Origin: Pirellulales bacterium
Lineage (GTDB): Bacteria > Planctomycetota > Planctomycetia > Pirellulales > Thermoguttaceae
DNA length: 64,000 bases
Reading direction: 5' to 3'
Assembly: GCA_016936015.1 (NCBI GenBank)
Contig: JAFGPV010000146.1
Span: 62,001-126,000 of the forward strand
Shown: one piece after another, positions 51,588 through 59,990 of the stretch
How the letters are laid out: each line of letters starts with the position of its first letter
How positions within the stretch are numbered: the stretch's first letter is position 1
Notes under the pieces: generated by a model
Seen by the model: only the letters and a program-made list of their open reading frames with translations
Databases searched by the model: none
What the model was told of the DNA's origin: nothing
Made by a program: the position numbers and the translations under genes

Positions 51588-53447
51588 TCAACGCAGTGGC
51601 CAGACGTGGGGGATCAGCAGCAAGCTGGCGGCGGTCACGACGATCGACAGCGGCAGGCCGACGCGCAGGAAATCGCGCGGTACGTAGCCGCCCGGTCCCA
51701 TCACCATCAAATTCGTCTGATACCCGAACGGCGTAAGGAAGCTCAGCGAGGCGGCCAGGGCGATAGCCATAATGAAGGGCCGCGGGCTGCACGCTGCCGT
51801 CGAAGCCATCGCAATCCCCAGGGGAATGAGGATGGCGACGGTGGCCGCGTTCGTAATCAATTCCGTAAAGCACATCGTCAGCAGGTAGAGCACGATTAAC
51901 AGGAGATACGGGTGATCCGTGCCGACCGTTCGGACCAACACCTGGGCGACGGCGTCCGCGGCGCCGCTGTCCGTCAGCGCCTGCCCCAGACCCAGCGCGG
52001 CCGCAATCGTCAGCAGCACTTGGATATTTACGGCCGCCCGGGCCTGCGCGGCCCGAAGACACCGCGTCGCCACCATCAGCACCGCCACGGCCACAGCCGC
52101 AATGGGTACCGAACCGAATCCGGCAAGCCGCCCCGTTAGCGGCAGCCATCCGGTGGCGTTGATCCAGAGGACCAGCCCGGCCAGCAGGGTCAAGGCCAAC
52201 CACGCCCGATGATGACGCCGCGGCTGCGAACCCTCCACCGCGGCCACCAGGTAGAAGTCCGGGCTGTTGCGGAATTGGCTGGAGAACTCGGGCTGAGTCT
52301 GCAAAAGCAGCGTATCGCCGGGTTCCAGCCTGATGTCGCCCACCTTGCAGGTCAGCCGCTCGCCGTTGCGGTGAACGGCCACGACGGCAGCGCCATAGCG
52401 GCGGCGAAAATTCGATCCCCGAACCGTCCGCCCGACCAAAGGCGAGGACTTGGAAATCACCGCTTCCGAAAGATGCCGCTCCGCTTGATCGCTCTTGCTT
52501 CTCCTCTGCCGTCCCGTCACGGGTACCAAGCCCGGGATCTTCACCAAGTCCACAATCGTGCCCACTACTCCCGTGAAAACCAGGTGATCGCCCGCATAGA
52601 CCACGTCGCCCGGCGCGGCAGGCGCAAGGATTTGACCTTTACGCTGGATCTCGATCAGAAACAATCCTCGCAGGTGCCGCAACCCGGCCGCCTCCACCGT
52701 CTGCCCCACCAGACGGCAACCCGGCTCGACGAGCATCTCCACCAAATACTCGCGGCATTCGTCATCCAACCGCTCCAGCAGATCGGTGCGGTCCGGCAGC
52801 AGACGGCGGCCGAACGTCAGGAGGAACGTCCCGCCCAGCAGGGCGACCGGCAAGCCCACGCGCCCGATCTCGAAGAGCGTCATATCGTGCAACTCCGCGC
52901 GAAATTCGGGCGTATAAAGCCCGTCCGTCTCGGCCTTCAGCCGCTCTTCGCGCGTCAGCCCGTTCGCCACCAGGTTGGCCGAAGTGCCGATCAACGAGCA
53001 CGTGCCGCCCAAGATCGTCAGGAAGCTGACGGGAATCATCAGTTTCGAGGCGGCGATCCCCCGCTTGCGGCACCATTCCAGCACAATGGGGACAAACATG
53101 GCCACGACGGCCGTGTTGTTGATGAACGCCGAGCTTCCAACCAAGGCCCCCGACAGCCGTAGCAGGGCCTGACCGGTCGTCTTCGCTGGACCCAACAACA
53201 GGTTGCCAAACCAATCCAACACACCAGTCTCACGCAGCCCGGCGGCCACGACGAACAACGCCCCGATCGTGATCACCGCCGGGTTGGCAAAACCGGCCAA
53301 GGCTTCGCTGGGGGGGATAATTCCCAGTAAGGTAATGACCACCAGCCCCGACAAAAAGACCAGATCGGCAGGCACGTCGCGACGCAACAGCAATACGGCC
53401 AGGATCGAAAGCGACACAACGATGCTGATCCAGGCTGGAAAAGACAT
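51588..53447 (-). CDS. SLC13/DASS-type permease with TrkA-C domains
   Basis: 619 residues from the ATG at 53445-53447 (MSFPAWISIVVSLSILAV). A Na+-coupled anion transporter-like protein of the divalent-anion symporter group, with about eleven spans: an N-terminal half (about 1-200) and a C-terminal half (about 410-619). Between them lie two TrkA-C (RCK) regulatory domains, starting near YLVEMLVEPGCRLVGQTVEA and VISKSSPLVGRTVRGSNF. Transport motifs SSAFINNTAVVAMFVPIV and LITNAATVAILIPLGIAMAS are the paired SNT signatures. Sulfate, phosphate or dicarboxylate are possible substrates. No operon partner. Confidence 0.85.
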   Translation of the reverse strand: MSFPAWISIVVSLSILAVLLLRRDVPADLVFLSGLVVITLLGIIPPSEALAGFANPAVITIGALFVVAAGLRETGVLDWFGNLLLGPAKTTGQALLRLSGALVGSSAFINNTAVVAMFVPIVLEWCRKRGIAASKLMIPVSFLTILGGTCSLIGTSANLVANGLTREERLKAETDGLYTPEFRAELHDMTLFEIGRVGLPVALLGGTFLLTFGRRLLPDRTDLLERLDDECREYLVEMLVEPGCRLVGQTVEAAGLRHLRGLFLIEIQRKGQILAPAAPGDVVYAGDHLVFTGVVGTIVDLVKIPGLVPVTGRQRRSKSDQAERHLSEAVISKSSPLVGRTVRGSNFRRRYGAAVVAVHRNGERLTCKVGDIRLEPGDTLLLQTQPEFSSQFRNSPDFYLVAAVEGSQPRRHHRAWLALTLLAGLVLWINATGWLPLTGRLAGFGSVPIAAVAVAVLMVATRCLRAAQARAAVNIQVLLTIAAALGLGQALTDSGAADAVAQVLVRTVGTDHPYLLLIVLYLLTMCFTELITNAATVAILIPLGIAMASTAACSPRPFIMAIALAASLSFLTPFGYQTNLMVMGPGGYVPRDFLRVGLPLSIVVTAASLLLIPHVWPLR

Positions 53448-53582
53448 AGCGGCATGGAACCGGGATGACGCGGGGCCGAAAACCCCCTTGTTGTACCGTG
53501 GAGGCAACGTCAAAGTCAACGCGAATCTCCACGTTGGCCACCAAGCGATTGCGGATCAGATAGAAAATGCCGCGTTACCCGT

Positions 53583-53777
53583 TTAGCCCGGCCGCTTGCG
53601 GCTGGTGTTATTAAAGATCTCCCACGACATTTAAACACCAACGAACACGCGGCACCCCAAATCCTCTGGCAGACTTACCACCCCTGGATCATCTGGCTCA
53701 TTCTCGGCTCCGTCGGCCTCGCCTCCCTAATTGACATGATCCTCATGAACTGGAACAACGCGAAGAGCCGACGTTGA
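53583..53777 (+). pseudogene. C-terminal remnant of an MFS-type transporter gene
   Basis: An open stretch of about 64 codons ends at TGA 53775-53777. Its last 45 or so codons encode APQILWQTYHPWIIWLILG, then SVGLASLIDMILMNWNNAKS. The Tyr-x-Pro-Trp and amphipathic last-span pattern is that of the last membrane span and tail of a major-facilitator transporter. No start and no upstream domains are present; the 5' side borders the permease gene. I interpret it as the tail of a deleted gene. The rest of the gap 53448-53832 holds no other gene. Confidence 0.45.
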
Positions 53778-53832
53778 TTGAGTCGAGCCCTGGACCACCC
53801 TTTCTTTAAGTGTCTGAAAAGGGGTTATGGCG

Positions 53833-54318
53833 CTAAAAGAGGAATGGCCTGACGATCCGCACTAAACGCATCCGCTCAGGATTGTTATGCTGGAGTTGCT
53901 TGTGATCCCAGAGTTCCGTAGAGTTGGCGTCACAATCGCCGGCCAGAGAATCGCCAATATTCTCGAAACCCATTTTAAGTTCTATCTTGAGCTTTTCTGG
54001 ATTGTATCTCGAGCCAACTACAAATGTGCGCTCCTTACAATCCTTTGGTATTTCTTCTTCAAACCGGGTTTGGCGGTTCTCGACCTGGTCGTCAAAATCA
54101 ATGAGCATAACAACGTGAGCCTTCGCGTACTCGCGCAGCTTGGAGATATATTCATCGCGATACGTATCCAACACCTTAAGCCACCCCCCTGCGGGCGTCA
54201 AAACCTTGATTCGCGAGTCTTTCACCTGGTGATGCAGAACAAAACCATCCGCGATTTGTCGATTGCGGTCATCCTCTGGTATGACATAAACGTGAGATTG
54301 ATACTTGTTCATAGTCAC
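53833..54318 (-). CDS. Small TOPRIM-like partner of the ABC-type ATPase
   Basis: 161 residues from GTG 54316-54318, which overlaps the ATPase stop (GTGA); ATG 54310-54312 is an alternative. The N-terminus YVIPEDDRNRQIADG has a Glu-rich strand end, and AHVVMLIDFDDQ shows a strand followed by DxDD, as in TOPRIM nucleases or DUF4276-type partners (Glu ... DxD). The C-terminal half has ERTFVVGSRYNPEKLK, a helical stretch (IGDSLAGDCD) and ends MRLVRIVRPFLF. It has neither a zinc finger nor the HNH signature. The pairing suggests an OLD- or PARIS-like effector. No family assignment is certain. Confidence 0.55.
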   Translation of the reverse strand: MTMNKYQSHVYVIPEDDRNRQIADGFVLHHQVKDSRIKVLTPAGGWLKVLDTYRDEYISKLREYAKAHVVMLIDFDDQVENRQTRFEEEIPKDCKERTFVVGSRYNPEKLKIELKMGFENIGDSLAGDCDANSTELWDHKQLQHNNPERMRLVRIVRPFLF

Positions 54319-55415
54319 CCGATGATCTCGTCGCGAATCAGAGCGTTGATCAAGTCACCGCTGTAAGTGAAATCCGCAAGTGGTCTCACGTCTGCGGGAT
54401 CCAGGTGAGACTTGCGCATAAGGACGAAAGTGGTTTCGTCGGAGAATTTTCGAATCGTTTCCGGATGGTGAGTCGTAGCGATGAATTGACCGCTCCGATT
54501 GGTCATCTTCCGCAAGCCGGTGATGAATTGACCGACCTCGGAAAGCGAAAGGTGGTTATCTGGTTCGTCCCACATACAGAAGACAGGCCAGCCGACAGTG
54601 TTTGTGGCAATGAGGTACGCACTGAGGAAAAAGCATTTTTCGCCATCGGAGAGTGCCTTGAACTCCACCGTGAGACTGCGCTGCGGATTCAGAGACTCGA
54701 ACTTGATGACCAACTGGGTGCCGCTCTCGCCACGTTCGACGTTTTCGATGGATGAGAAATCGGGGATCACCGTCTTGATGTACGAATCGAACGGATGATA
54801 TGCAGCGGGCTTCTTCTCGAGCAAATTCCTCAAACACGACGCGTAATTTGCTGCGTCGAGCTGTAACTCACTCGAGGATCCTTCGGAAAACCCCGTCATC
54901 TTCACTGGAATCGGCGCAATCAAGATCATGGAGGCGAAAAATGTCTTGATGTCTTGGATCGCCTGTTCGCCAGGCCGCTCGTTGATGACCGGCAGCGCCA
55001 CGATGTGCCAGTCGATGCCGAAGGCCGGTCCGCCCGAAAGTTGGGTCTGTGCATGGTGGCGAGTGAAGATGGACTGTCCGTCGACCGAAAGGCTTTCGTC
55101 CAGGATACGTGCCTCTTGGAAATTCTCTGGCCATTCGAAGGAAATCGCATACTTGAATCGCCTATCTGACAATGTCAGATCGACCTCAAACCGCATGGGA
55201 TGATCTGTGCGATGCTGAGCAAAATCACTTGCAGAGATGAGATTGCGAATACGGTTGGAACCGCGGCAGATGTTTTGAAATAGTTTAAGGCAATGCAGCA
55301 GCGTTGACTTCCCTGCCCCATTCTTGCCAATCAACAATACAGAGGGGTGGCCGGATAAATCGAGCGTGAAATTCTCAAAACAACGAAAATTATGGACGTA
55401 AAGTCTTTTAATCAT
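54315..55415 (-). CDS. ABC/RecF-type AAA ATPase, sensor-effector partner
   Basis: 366 residues from the ATG at 55413-55415 (MIKRLYVHNFRCFENFTLDL); an upstream ATG at 55454 is less likely. Walker A LLIGKNGAGKSTLLH at about 27-41, ABC-type signature LSDGEKCFFLSAYLIA, Walker B with MWDEPDNHLSL, and H-switch IATTHHPETIRKF. This is the AAA_15/AAA_21 (OLD/RecF-like) group that pairs with small nucleases in anti-phage systems. There is no coiled-coil SMC arm, so it is a compact ATPase. It is translationally coupled to the small partner that follows. A defence role is inference from architecture and pairing. Confidence 0.75.
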   Translation of the reverse strand: MIKRLYVHNFRCFENFTLDLSGHPSVLLIGKNGAGKSTLLHCLKLFQNICRGSNRIRNLISASDFAQHRTDHPMRFEVDLTLSDRRFKYAISFEWPENFQEARILDESLSVDGQSIFTRHHAQTQLSGGPAFGIDWHIVALPVINERPGEQAIQDIKTFFASMILIAPIPVKMTGFSEGSSSELQLDAANYASCLRNLLEKKPAAYHPFDSYIKTVIPDFSSIENVERGESGTQLVIKFESLNPQRSLTVEFKALSDGEKCFFLSAYLIATNTVGWPVFCMWDEPDNHLSLSEVGQFITGLRKMTNRSGQFIATTHHPETIRKFSDETTFVLMRKSHLDPADVRPLADFTYSGDLINALIRDEIIG

Positions 55416-55676
55416 AAGAGTTATGGAATCGATTGATTGTTCATGATGTGACAAGACAACGAAAGTCGATGGAATAATCTAACAGGTCTTCCACAATACA
55501 TCATCGGTTCCCCGAAACGCATCAATCTTGATTATACTCACACTTTTTCTATCTACCAGTCCTACACTTTCTCGTAGACGGCTCTTGTTGCCAAGGACAG
55601 CTTTCCCCCCCACCCTCCGCGGCAGGAACTGCCTCCTACAAAAACGTGTAGCTTTTCCAGCGGCCAAAAAAAACGC

Positions 55677-55704
55677 TTGCACTCCCGCCGGATTTTGGTA
55701 TAAT
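55677..55704 (+). promoter_or_regulatory. Strong sigma-70-like promoter with no gene after it
   Basis: TTGCAC at 55677-55682 and TATAAT at 55699-55704 are separated by 16 bases, the same boxes and spacing as the ispF promoter at 61122-61149. Plus-strand sequence downstream holds no start or gene until the antisense NSS genes. It may drive an RNA, or be left over from rearrangement. The remaining part of the gap 55416-56245 is repeat DNA (55805-55982) or has no visible gene. Confidence 0.45.
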
Positions 55705-55804
55705 ATACATACGTATATGTAGCGTTCTTTGGCAATCTATTCCGCAAACCGTCTTCCTTCTGCGTGGAAAATAGGCGCCCGATGCATCACCCGGCGGCCG
55801 CCGC

Positions 55805-55982
55805 TGAGAGCGTGTCCGTAAATTGGTCCCCTCTCCCTTTGGGAGAGGGTTAGGGTGAGGGCAGACGATGAAAATACAGCCATTTTTTCTGATCTAACGG
55901 CCATGAGGCCCTCACCCCCTGCCCCTCTCCGGGCACCACGCAGTGGTCGGGGAGAGGGGAGATTATCAAGACACGCTCTTAG
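55805..55982. repeat. Family A repeat: full copy in the gap after the ATPase gene's start
   Basis: Outer arms are GAGAGCGTGTCCGTAAATTGG at the left and its partner ending AGACACGCTCTT at the right. Inside, CCCCTCTCCCTTTGGGAGAG, then GGGTTAGGGTGAGGGC, then GGCCCTCACCCCCTGCCCCT, then GGGGAGAGGGGAG. It has the same plan as 3098-3265 and is about 178 bases long. It has no coding content. Confidence 0.8.
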
Positions 55983-56222
55983 ATGAGAAGAGCCGGCCCC
56001 GGAGAAAAAAACGTGGATTTTTGCAATTATGCTGTACAACGGCCTCCCCAAAAGAACCAAAAAGCCACCCGGCTGGGGACCCGACCGTGCATTTTTTGAA
56101 TTCTGATGACCAACTCCCGGGTAGCCGCGATAGCTCCGCTATCGGGGCGGCCATGCCGCAAGAGGTTATTGGCAACATCGAATGCAGTCCTCCAACGCAA
56201 CGAAAATGTCGAGTGGATATGG

Positions 56223-56248
56223 CCGGAAGCGGCAAGATGCCGCTTCTA
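56223..56248. repeat. Family D repeat supplying a gene's stop codon
   Basis: CCGGAAGCGGCAAGATGCCGC and the following TTCTA form one family D unit. The last bases, CTA on the plus strand at 56246-56248, are the TAG stop of the NSS small-subunit gene. So the 3' end of that gene lies within a repeat. Confidence 0.7.
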
Positions 56249-56383
56249 CTCTCCGTCCTCTTCCCCGTCGTCGTCGTTCGGGGCCGGTCCCGAGTCGCGG
56301 AGCACGCGGTAGAGCGACCAGGCCAGCAGCAGGGTGACGAAGCTGACCGAGAGGGTCATGATGATCCAGCCGCCGAGGGTCAT
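56246..56383 (-). CDS. NSS transporter small subunit (MetS-like)
   Basis: 45 residues: a single membrane span (WIIMTLSVSFVTLLLAWSLY) with a short N-terminus and an acidic tail (NDDDGEEDGE). It overlaps the stop codon of the upstream symporter by four bases (ATGA) and has an AGGAGG site at 56389-56394. Such one-span proteins follow NSS symporters in other bacteria (MetS), where they are needed for methionine or alanine import. The tail appears cut off by the repeat that supplies the stop codon. Confidence 0.75.
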   Translation of the reverse strand: MTLGGWIIMTLSVSFVTLLLAWSLYRVLRDSGPAPNDDDGEEDGE

Positions 56384-57981
56384 GGTGTTGCCTCCTGCCG
56401 GGCCCGTTCGGCCTTCCGCCAGCGCCGCAAGGAGAAGAACGTCAGCACGCCCAGCAACAGGCTGACCGCCACGATAAAGACCACCGACCAGCGGACGACC
56501 GGATCGTCGGCGATCGCCCGGAACTGGTTGTCTTTCGACACCATGATCTGTTGTCGGATCCAGAGCGCAATGACGCCGAGCAGGTACACGGGCGTGACGT
56601 ACTTGAGGATGAAGCCGAGGATCCGGGGGACGCGGATCTTCGCCCCGGCGTCGATCTCGGCCATCCCTTGCTTGATTCCCAGCACCCAGCCGAACAGGAT
56701 CGCCTCGGCGGTGGCCAGCAGGTAGATGGCCAGCGTGCCGACCCAGAAGTCGAAGGTGTTCAGGGCCACCAGGTTCTTCGAGAAAAAGACGATAAATCCG
56801 GTGCCCAGCATCGTCAGCAGACCCAGCCAAAGGACGGACGTCTTCCGCCGCATCCCCAAGCCCTCTTCCATCAGGGCGACGCCCGGCTGGAGCATCGCCA
56901 CCGAGCTGGTCACCGCGGCCAGGAAGAGCAGGATAAAGAACAGCGTGCCGACGATCTGGCCCAAGGGCATGTACTGGAAGATCATCGGCAGGGTTTTAAA
57001 ACCGAGGTCGAACGACGATCCGCAATGCTCGCAGGCGACGGGGCCCAGGAAAACGAACGCCGCCGGAATGGTCATCAGGCCGCCCAAGGCCACTTCGCAG
57101 AACTCGTTTCCGGCGGCCCCGGTCAGGGCGCTTAGTGCCACGTCGTCGCGCCGCCGCAGGTAGCTGGAATAGGTGATGATCGTCCCGAAGCCGACCGAGA
57201 TGCTGAAAAAGATCTGCCCGGCCGCTTCCATCCACATCTGCGGATTCTGCAGGGCCTCGCCGAACGGAATTTTATCGGTGTGCGGATTCCACATGAACCC
57301 CAGACCGTTCAGCACGTTCCACTCCGGCTCGGCCGGATTGGGAGTGCCGAGCGTCAGCACGCGGATTACCACCACGATGGCGCAAAGGATCAGCGCCGGC
57401 ATGGCCCAGCGGCAGAACCACTCGATTCCCTTGGATAGCCCCCGGTAAATGAGTGTGAAGTTCAGCAGGAAGCAGAGGGCCACGAACGACAGCGTGGGCC
57501 CTCCGCCCGCTCCGAACAGGACTCCGTCCCGCGAACCGCCGACGAAGTTGTCGAAAAACTTGACGTACTCGGCGGAGTTCTTGCCCAGGGCCAATTGGCC
57601 GGTGAGCATGTACCAGGCGTAGGCCAGGCACCAAGCCTCGATGAAGACGTAATACATGTAGATCACGATCGGCACGATCAGCACCAGCACGCCGCCGTAG
57701 GGGACGAACCGCTTGGACGAGACGGCCCGAAAGATGCCCGGCCCCGAGTTATGGCCCCGATTTCCCCCGTAGCGGCCCAAGGCCCATTCGGCCCAGCACA
57801 GCGGCAGTCCCAGAAACAGCAGCGCCGTGAAGTACGGGATCATAAAAGCCCCGCCCTCGTACTTCGCGGCCAGCCCGGGAAACCGCAGAAAATTGCCCAG
57901 CCCCACGGCGCTGCCCATCACCGCCAGAATCACCCCCAGTTGCGTCGCCCAGGCCTCTCTCTTCTTTCCGGGGGTGTGCAT
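56380..57981 (-). CDS. Sodium-dependent neurotransmitter symporter (SNF/NSS) family transporter
   Basis: 533 residues with about twelve membrane spans. The SNF signature begins ATQLGVILAVMGSAVGLGNF, followed by LRFPGLAAKYEGGAFMIPYF; IPVIVIY-like and IFFSISVGFGTIITYSSYL segments hold the Na+ and substrate sites. Members import amino acids such as methionine, alanine or tryptophan with Na+. The small gene that follows (MetS-like, ATGA overlap) supports a MetP-like importer. The start ATG at 57979-57981 is well placed (MHTPGKKREAWATQLG). Confidence 0.9.
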   Translation of the reverse strand: MHTPGKKREAWATQLGVILAVMGSAVGLGNFLRFPGLAAKYEGGAFMIPYFTALLFLGLPLCWAEWALGRYGGNRGHNSGPGIFRAVSSKRFVPYGGVLVLIVPIVIYMYYVFIEAWCLAYAWYMLTGQLALGKNSAEYVKFFDNFVGGSRDGVLFGAGGGPTLSFVALCFLLNFTLIYRGLSKGIEWFCRWAMPALILCAIVVVIRVLTLGTPNPAEPEWNVLNGLGFMWNPHTDKIPFGEALQNPQMWMEAAGQIFFSISVGFGTIITYSSYLRRRDDVALSALTGAAGNEFCEVALGGLMTIPAAFVFLGPVACEHCGSSFDLGFKTLPMIFQYMPLGQIVGTLFFILLFLAAVTSSVAMLQPGVALMEEGLGMRRKTSVLWLGLLTMLGTGFIVFFSKNLVALNTFDFWVGTLAIYLLATAEAILFGWVLGIKQGMAEIDAGAKIRVPRILGFILKYVTPVYLLGVIALWIRQQIMVSKDNQFRAIADDPVVRWSVVFIVAVSLLLGVLTFFSLRRWRKAERARQEATP

Positions 57982-58041
57982 CGAATCAGGAATCAGAGGT
58001 CAGGGATCAGGAGAGGACAAGTCGAACAGGATTCAAAAAAT

Positions 58042-58152
58042 CTCTCGCAAAGGCGCAAAGTCGCAAAGGTTAGAATGTTATGTCGATGCTGAAATTCTTT
58101 GTGAGATGATCATATCGTTTGAATCTTTGCGCCTTGGCGCCTTTGCGAGAGA
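58042..58152. repeat. Family G repeat (CTCTCGCAAAGGCGCAAAG / CCTTTGCGAGAGA)
   Basis: CTCTCGCAAAGGCGCAAAGT and, 70 bases on, TTTGCGCCTTGGCGCCTTTG followed by CGAGAG form an imperfect inverted repeat between the NSS gene's 5' side and the SpoU gene's 3' side. No coding content was seen. Upstream, 57986-58012 carries the TCAGGGATCAGG-type unit also found at 34776-34803. Confidence 0.75.
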
Positions 58153-58197
58153 CTCTTCCTTACATTTAAGTAAAGAATATACCGTTTCCGTCAGTTT

Positions 58198-59001
58198 TTA
58201 TCCAGGGGAGCGCCGTTGGCGGAGCGCCTCGTAGAACAGCACGGCGGCGGTGACGGAGAGGTTCAGGCTGTCGGCCGCGCCGAGCATCGGCAGGCGGATC
58301 GGCAGGACGTCGGCGGCGGTCCAGAGCGGCGTCAGGCCGGCCGCCTCGCTCCCCAGCACGATCGCCGCCGGACCGCGGAAATCGGCCTCGGTGTAAAGCG
58401 TCGATCCATCGACCCGGGCGGCGTAGATTTTCATCCGCTGCTCCCGGAGCCAGGTGAGCGCCTCGGCGGCAGTCGCCTCGCCGACCGACAGCGTAAAGAT
58501 CGTCCCCAGGCTGGCGCGGATGGCGTTCGGATTGAACAGATCGGTCCGGGCGTCGGTGGCCAGCAGCGCCGAAACGCCCGCCGCGTCGGCGCTGCGGCAG
58601 ACCGCGCCGAGGTTGCCCGGCTTTTCCAGGCCCTCGACCACGGCCACTAGCGGGTTGTCGGGCAGCCGCAGGTCCGCCAAACGCCTCGACGGCGTCTCGG
58701 CCACGGCCAGCAGGCCCTCGCGCCGCCGGCCGAAGGCCAGCTTCTCGAAGACCGGCTCCGTGACGGAGAAGAGATCTCCACCGGAATCTTTTAATTTTTC
58801 CAACAGCGATTCGGCCTCTTCGCCGACACAGAGGTCGGGACAGAAGAACGTTTCCCGGATCAGGATGCCGGCCCCCGCGGCCCGGGCGATCTCGCGGACG
58901 CCGTCGATCAGGATCCGTCCCTGCCGAGATCGTTGCCTCGCGCTGCGAAGCCGCACGGCATCCTTGACTCGCGGATTGTGGATGCTGGTGATGAGCGTCA
59001 T
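58198..59001 (-). CDS. SpoU-family RNA methyltransferase
   Basis: 267 residues of the TrmH/SPOUT knot class. Ribose 2'-O-methylation of rRNA or tRNA is the expected reaction. The N-terminal substrate-binding part opens SIHNPRVKDAVRLRSARQRS and RILIDGVREIARA. The three SPOUT motifs are LVAVVEGLEKPGNLGAVCRS, AIVLGSEAAGL, and SLNLSVTAAVLFYEALRQR. Its start lies 3 bases after the kinase stop, so the two genes are very probably one transcript. Exact RNA target unknown. Confidence 0.88.
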   Translation of the reverse strand: MTLITSIHNPRVKDAVRLRSARQRSRQGRILIDGVREIARAAGAGILIRETFFCPDLCVGEEAESLLEKLKDSGGDLFSVTEPVFEKLAFGRRREGLLAVAETPSRRLADLRLPDNPLVAVVEGLEKPGNLGAVCRSADAAGVSALLATDARTDLFNPNAIRASLGTIFTLSVGEATAAEALTWLREQRMKIYAARVDGSTLYTEADFRGPAAIVLGSEAAGLTPLWTAADVLPIRLPMLGAADSLNLSVTAAVLFYEALRQRRSPG

Positions 59002-59004
59002 CTT

Positions 59005-59913
59005 TCAATCCCGCTCTCCAAACGTGAACACCTCCCACCGCGTGAGTTCCTCGCACAATTCCCCGGGCGTCTGGGGACGACGGAGCGGATCCTTGGCCAG
59101 CAGGCGGTGCACCAGCCGGGCAAGGTTCCCGGGAACCTGGGGAGCCAAGGCCCTGACATCCGGCGGAACGTCCCGTAAATGCCGAGTGGCCAGTTCTTCC
59201 AGGCTCTCGGCCGAAAAGGGGAGCCGCCCGGTCAGGATCCGGTAGAACATCGCCCCCAGGCTGTACAAATCGCTGCGGACGTCCGCCCGCAGGGTCGAGG
59301 TGAGCCATTCCGGGGCGAGGTATTCAAAGGTCCCCATCACGCAGCGGTCCGCCGCCGAGCCGGACTCGCCGGGCCGCCGGGCGAAGTTCAAGTCGAACAA
59401 CGTGGCGTGTCCGTTGGGCGCGAGCATGACGTTTTCCGGCTTCACGTCGCCGTGGATCCAGCCCGACCGGTGCAAAGCCTCCAGCGCTTCGGCCGTCTGC
59501 CGGACGATCCACAGAGCCTGAGGAAGAGAAAACGTCCGGCCGGCCGCAAAGTGCCCGGCCAACGTCGCCCCTTCCAGCCACGGCATGACGACGTAATAGG
59601 GCGGGCGGTCGACGCCGGCACCGAGGATCGGCACCAAATGGGGATGCGATACCGTCCGCCCCGCCTCCGCCTCCCGCTGCATCAGCCGCACGGCCTGCGG
59701 CTCCTTCTCCCATTTTGGTAGTAATTGTTTCAAAGCGTAGGACGCAATCGACGACGCATCCCCCCTGCTTCGAGCACGATACACCGCCGCCAAGCTCCCG
59801 GAGGCCGCAAACTCGACCAACTCCCACCCGTTTATCCGACATGGAAACTCCACGCTGCTTCCACAAGGTGCTTTCATCGAGACGGTCGCGGCGGTATCTT
59901 GGGTCAAAAGCAT
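59005..59913 (-). CDS. Serine/threonine protein kinase with variant motifs
   Basis: 302 residues, a single Hanks-type kinase domain with no membrane span or sensor. ATP-binding Lys in YALKQLLPK, catalytic loop IHGDVKPENVML (HGD in place of HRD), and metal-binding DLN in ATLFDLNFARR (for DFG). The catalytic Asp, following Lys and Asn, and DLN Asp are kept, so activity is likely. The activation segment CVMGTFEYLAPEW, and ADVRSDLYSLGAMFYRILTG are typical. It comes first in a two-gene unit with the SpoU methyltransferase; a link between phosphorylation and RNA modification is possible but unproven. Confidence 0.85.
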   Translation of the reverse strand: MLLTQDTAATVSMKAPCGSSVEFPCRINGWELVEFAASGSLAAVYRARSRGDASSIASYALKQLLPKWEKEPQAVRLMQREAEAGRTVSHPHLVPILGAGVDRPPYYVVMPWLEGATLAGHFAAGRTFSLPQALWIVRQTAEALEALHRSGWIHGDVKPENVMLAPNGHATLFDLNFARRPGESGSAADRCVMGTFEYLAPEWLTSTLRADVRSDLYSLGAMFYRILTGRLPFSAESLEELATRHLRDVPPDVRALAPQVPGNLARLVHRLLAKDPLRRPQTPGELCEELTRWEVFTFGERD

Positions 59914-59990
59914 AAGATAATCGCGGGAAAAGAAGGCTGCACACGATAGAGCCTATCTCTACCATCGGAATTTCACTCGGAAGGAATCAG

